Assembly (NCBI GenBank): GCA_020431135.1
Contig: JAGQIT010000759.1
Coordinates: forward strand, 1 to 16,742
DNA: 16,742 nt
Direction of reading: 5' to 3'
Source of the DNA: Myxococcales bacterium
Lineage (GTDB): Bacteria > Myxococcota_A > Polyangia > Nannocystales > Nannocystaceae
Shown here: positions 14,109 to 16,742 of the stretch, piece by piece
Layout of the letters: every line of letters begins with the position of its first letter
How positions within the stretch are numbered: position 1 is the first letter of the stretch
Translations under genes and position numbers: made by a program
The notes under the pieces: generated by a model
What the model saw: the letters and a program-made list of their open reading frames with translations, nothing else
Told to the model about the DNA's origin: nothing
The model's database searches: none

Positions 14109-16742
14109 CCCCCCCCCCCATTGGCTCGCTGATGCTGCCTACACCCTTCGACTTGAGGCTGCTGAGAGCCCCGCTCCGGAGCCTCGACAGGGAGTCGTCA
14201 AACCGGACGTACCCTTCTTCGCCTTCGATGGAGAAGAATTCTCGACTCAGGTCCGTTGAGCCCGCACCGAGAAGAGCACCGGTGCTCAGCCGAAGCACTC
14301 TGCTGGTCCACCCCTCGTCCAGCAGAACAAGCTGGCCGTCTGCGGAGAACACCACCTGGATCAGCGTGGGGCTGTCATAGGTGAAGGCAGCGCCGAGCTG
14401 CGAACCTGTGACGACATCCCAGAGGATCGCCGACTTCTCGGAGGCCGTGATGGCGCGAGCGCCATCTGGCGAGAAGGCCGCGACACGGACCCCTTCATGC
14501 CGGAGAGGTGGGCCGACGGCAGCTCCCGTGCTCACTTGGACGATCTGCGCGACTCCTTCGCTCGACGCCTTGATGAGGTGCGCTTCATCCCCCAAGAACG
14601 CCGCTGCGAGGTGGCGCTCCCCCTCAGCAAGGAAGAGCGCGCTCCCGCAGTGGCTCTCGCTACTGACGCGGACGCCTCGAGCGGTCGACGTGAAGCCTAG
14701 GACGGGCTCGCCTTCGGCGAGGTCGACCTCCGACAGCGCGAGCGCTGCTGTCGTCGCGTCGTTTGCGGCGAGGGAGTCCTTCGCGGCCGCGATGCGGATC
14801 GCGTTCTTCGCCCGGCGGGCCGCGCATTCAGCCCGCTCCTTCGCCGCCACCACCTTCGCCTTCTCGTCGCGCAGCTCCTCGGCCCGCCGCACCTCCTCCT
14901 CCGTGGCGCGCTCCGCCCGGAAGAACAGGAGCACCGCGACCGCCGCGACGACCACCGCGACGCCGAGGGCGACGCGGAGCTGGAGCCGCCGCCGCCGCTC
15001 GCGGGCGCTCTCCTCGGCGATGACGCGCTCGCTCTCGCGGATGTGGGTGAGGCACCGCTGGCCGAGGTCGTCGCCGTAGCGCTCGCGGGCCTCGCGGGCG
15101 CGGTCGAGCTGGGCGCCGCGCAGGAGGTGCTCCCAGCCGCGGACGCGGTCGATCTCGATCCACTTCTGGCGATCGGCGTCGACCCAGGCGCGCAGCGTCC
15201 CCCAGCGGCGGATCAGCTCCTCGTGGGCGATCTCGACGCGCGGCGCGTCGGCGCCGCTCGTCACCACCAAGCGAGCCGCTGTCAGCCGCGTGAGCACCTC
15301 GTCGAAGCCCTCGGCCTCGCGCGGGCGCAGCTCCGCGAGTCTCCGAATCCTGCGGGTGTCGGCGCGCTGACCCTCGCCCGTCGCCACCAGCTGGACCAGC
15401 AGCGCGCGAGCCATGGCGCGCCCGGCGTCGTCCATGGCCTCGATCACCGCGTCGGCCTCGCGCTCGAGCAGCGCACCCACGGCGCCGCCGAGCGCCCGAT
15501 AGGCCTCGTGGGTCAGGCCGCGCTTCGGATCGCGCGCGAGCCACATGCGGTCGAGCGCGAACTCCAGCAGCGGCAGTGAGCCTGGCTCTCCGAACACCTC
15601 TTCGACCAGCTGCTCGGCGAGCCCCGCTTCGATCGGCAGCCCCGCGAGCCGGGCCGGGCCCATGATGGTCTCGAGCATGCCGGCGCGGCTCATCACCGGC
15701 AGGTAGACGCGGTGCTCGTCGCGCGACTCGAGCTGGTCGAGGCGGCCGCCGTCAGGCAGCACGACCTGTCCGCAGTGCCCGATGAAGTCGGCGCGCAGGG
15801 TAAACAGCACGACGCTGCCGGCTTCGTCCGTGGCGAGCGCGTGCAGGCGCTTCACGAGCGCGCCGCGGGCCGCCTCGTCTAGACTCGTGAACAGCTCCTC
15901 GGCCTGGTCGAGGACCAGCAGCAGCGGGCGCGCGTTCGGGAGGTCGTCGTCGAGAGGCGATGAGGGGCGCGCGATGTGAACCTGCCCAAAGCGCGCGACC
16001 AGTCTCGGCGCTACGGCGGCGCGGACGAGCGAGGATTTCCCGGAGCCCGAGGCGCCGACGACAAAGAACATCCGCGGCGCATCCGAGCTCGCGAGCGCCT
16101 CAATCTCGCGCACGGCCTCGTCGACCTCGGCCGCTCGCCCGAAGAACAGCCGGCGGTGTCGGGCTTCAAAGACCTCGAGGCCGCGAAACGGGCGGAGCAC
16201 GACGGGGCGCGTGTCGTCGCCGTCGCGCGCGCGGGCGTAGAGCTGTACGCTCGCCCAGTCGAGGCCGCGGACCTCTCGCGCGAGCTGACGCCTGGCGACC
16301 GCGAGCGAGCGCTCGAGCGAGCGGAGCTCGACGAGCAGGCCGCGATAGAGCGCGCGCGTGAGGATCGTGGCGCCCGAGACCGAGAGCGGGTAGCGTGAGG
16401 CGATGACGGCGCGGAGACCTGCGCGGTGGAGCGCCTGCGCGACGCTGCCGAGATGATTGCCGGGGGCGCCGGTGTTGCCGCTGTCGCAGGCGGAGAGGAC
16501 GACCAGGCGTAGCGCGTGAGCGTGGGGCGCGAGCAGCTGACGCAGGTCTCCGGCGTCCTCGACCTGCGGAGCGTCACGCGTTCCGAGCGCCAGGCCGAAG
16601 CTCGTTCCGAGCTGTCCCCCGTGACACAAGATGTGGAGGATCGCGCACGGCGTCCCGTCTCGCTCGGCGCGCGCGAGCGCCTCGGCGATGGCGCTCGCGC
16701 TGGCGTTCGCGAGGACGTCGCGGCCCGGGTCGAAGTCGACGT
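14026..16742 (-). CDS. CHAT protease - nSTAND NTPase - TM - WD40 protein (5' end beyond right edge)
   Basis: The frame is open to the right edge, so the N-terminus is missing. Counting visible residues from 16740: a CHAT (caspase/separase-like) domain has its catalytic His in HILCHGGQ (H40) and Cys in LSACDSG (C85), then VIASRYPLSVSGA. At about 183-206, PFRGLEVFEARHRRLFFGR introduces an nSTAND-type NTPase with Walker A GASGSGKSS (229-237) and Walker B LLLVLDQAEELF (D278), followed by a helical winged-helix-like region. A basic stretch (RERRRR) precedes one membrane helix (about 588-607), then a coiled coil and WD40 blades (FSPDGARAITASEKSAILWD, FSADGQLVLL). The basic flank suggests CHAT and STAND inside the cell and WD40 outside the membrane. 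Proteins of this plan sense a trigger through the propeller, oligomerise through STAND and fire the protease. The frame is lost at the G11 run (14109-14119), after which 27 Ser/Arg-rich codons end at 14026. Confidence 0.88.
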   Translation of the reverse strand, partial: VDFDPGRDVLANASASAIAEALARAERDGTPCAILHILCHGGQLGTSFGLALGTRDAPQVEDAGDLRQLLAPHAHALRLVVLSACDSGNTGAPGNHLGSVAQALHRAGLRAVIASRYPLSVSGATILTRALYRGLLVELRSLERSLAVARRQLAREVRGLDWASVQLYARARDGDDTRPVVLRPFRGLEVFEARHRRLFFGRAAEVDEAVREIEALASSDAPRMFFVVGASGSGKSSLVRAAVAPRLVARFGQVHIARPSSPLDDDLPNARPLLLVLDQAEELFTSLDEAARGALVKRLHALATDEAGSVVLFTLRADFIGHCGQVVLPDGGRLDQLESRDEHRVYLPVMSRAGMLETIMGPARLAGLPIEAGLAEQLVEEVFGEPGSLPLLEFALDRMWLARDPKRGLTHEAYRALGGAVGALLEREADAVIEAMDDAGRAMARALLVQLVATGEGQRADTRRIRRLAELRPREAEGFDEVLTRLTAARLVVTSGADAPRVEIAHEELIRRWGTLRAWVDADRQKWIEIDRVRGWEHLLRGAQLDRAREARERYGDDLGQRCLTHIRESERVIAEESARERRRRLQLRVALGVAVVVAAVAVLLFFRAERATEEEVRRAEELRDEKAKVVAAKERAECAARRAKNAIRIAAAKDSLAANDATTAALALSEVDLAEGEPVLGFTSTARGVRVSSESHCGSALFLAEGERHLAAAFLGDEAHLIKASSEGVAQIVQVSTGAAVGPPLRHEGVRVAAFSPDGARAITASEKSAILWDVVTGSQLGAAFTYDSPTLIQVVFSADGQLVLLDEGWTSRVLRLSTGALLGAGSTDLSREFFSIEGEEGYVRFDDSLSRLRSGALSSLKSKGVGSISEPMGGGAASITSNRRAARGSSLRARLSSPSRAT
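14109..14119 (-). other. Run of 11 G (minus strand) where the WD40 reading frame shifts
   Basis: An 11-base homopolymer (C on the given strand, G in the coding strand) sits where WD40 coding moves from one frame to another. Nine or twelve G would join the frames through a short Gly linker; eleven do not. It may be a sequencing or assembly error, a slippage (phase-variable) site, or a programmed -1 shift on the ribosome or polymerase. Confidence 0.8.

Overview
This 16.7 kb window is very GC-rich, with a strong G or C bias at third codon positions and GTG/TTG starts beside ATG. The mix of a CHAT-STAND-WD40 protein, a MACPF pore-former, a pair of exporter ATPases next to PLP enzymes, and unusual P-type ATPases suggests a large-genome predatory or social bacterium of the myxobacterial (Polyangia-like) type. 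That is an inference from composition and gene families; no rRNA or tRNA gene is present to anchor it.

Left block (1-4841): a P-type ATPase cut off by the left edge (minus strand) overlaps by 4 bases the end of a pterin-4a-carbinolamine dehydratase (phhB-like). A nucleoside diphosphate kinase (ndk-like) lies on the plus strand. Next comes a complete 900-residue P1B metal ATPase (minus) with an uncommon N-terminus: a DUF697-like membrane region and a His-rich segment precede the transport core.

Central block (5144-10398, plus strand): a tight four-gene operon holding two different cysteine-synthase-fold PLP enzymes and two half-size ABC exporters of the PvdE/SyrD/YojI-like (cyclic peptide/siderophore) kind. 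Junctions are 1-base overlap, 7-base gap and 4-base overlap. It reads as a small biosynthesis-plus-export cassette for an unknown amino-acid-derived product. It is divergent from the metal ATPase across a 302-bp control region.

Right block (10404-16742, minus strand): a large membrane protein enters from the right edge with a CHAT (caspase-like) protease domain, an nSTAND-type NTPase, one transmembrane helix and WD40 repeats. Its frame breaks at a run of 11 G (minus strand), and the WD40 repeats continue in another frame. Downstream on the same strand is a MACPF protein with three tandem beta modules and a jacalin-like C-terminus. A protease-sensor beside a pore-former resembles bacterial CHAT-gasdermin cell-death modules, with MACPF in place of gasdermin; this is the most interesting hypothesis in the window. 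The MACPF stop codon is followed in frame by 36 coding-like codons, hinting at a nonsense change, readthrough or gene remnant.

No CRISPR array, insertion sequence, integrase, RNA gene or replication origin was seen.
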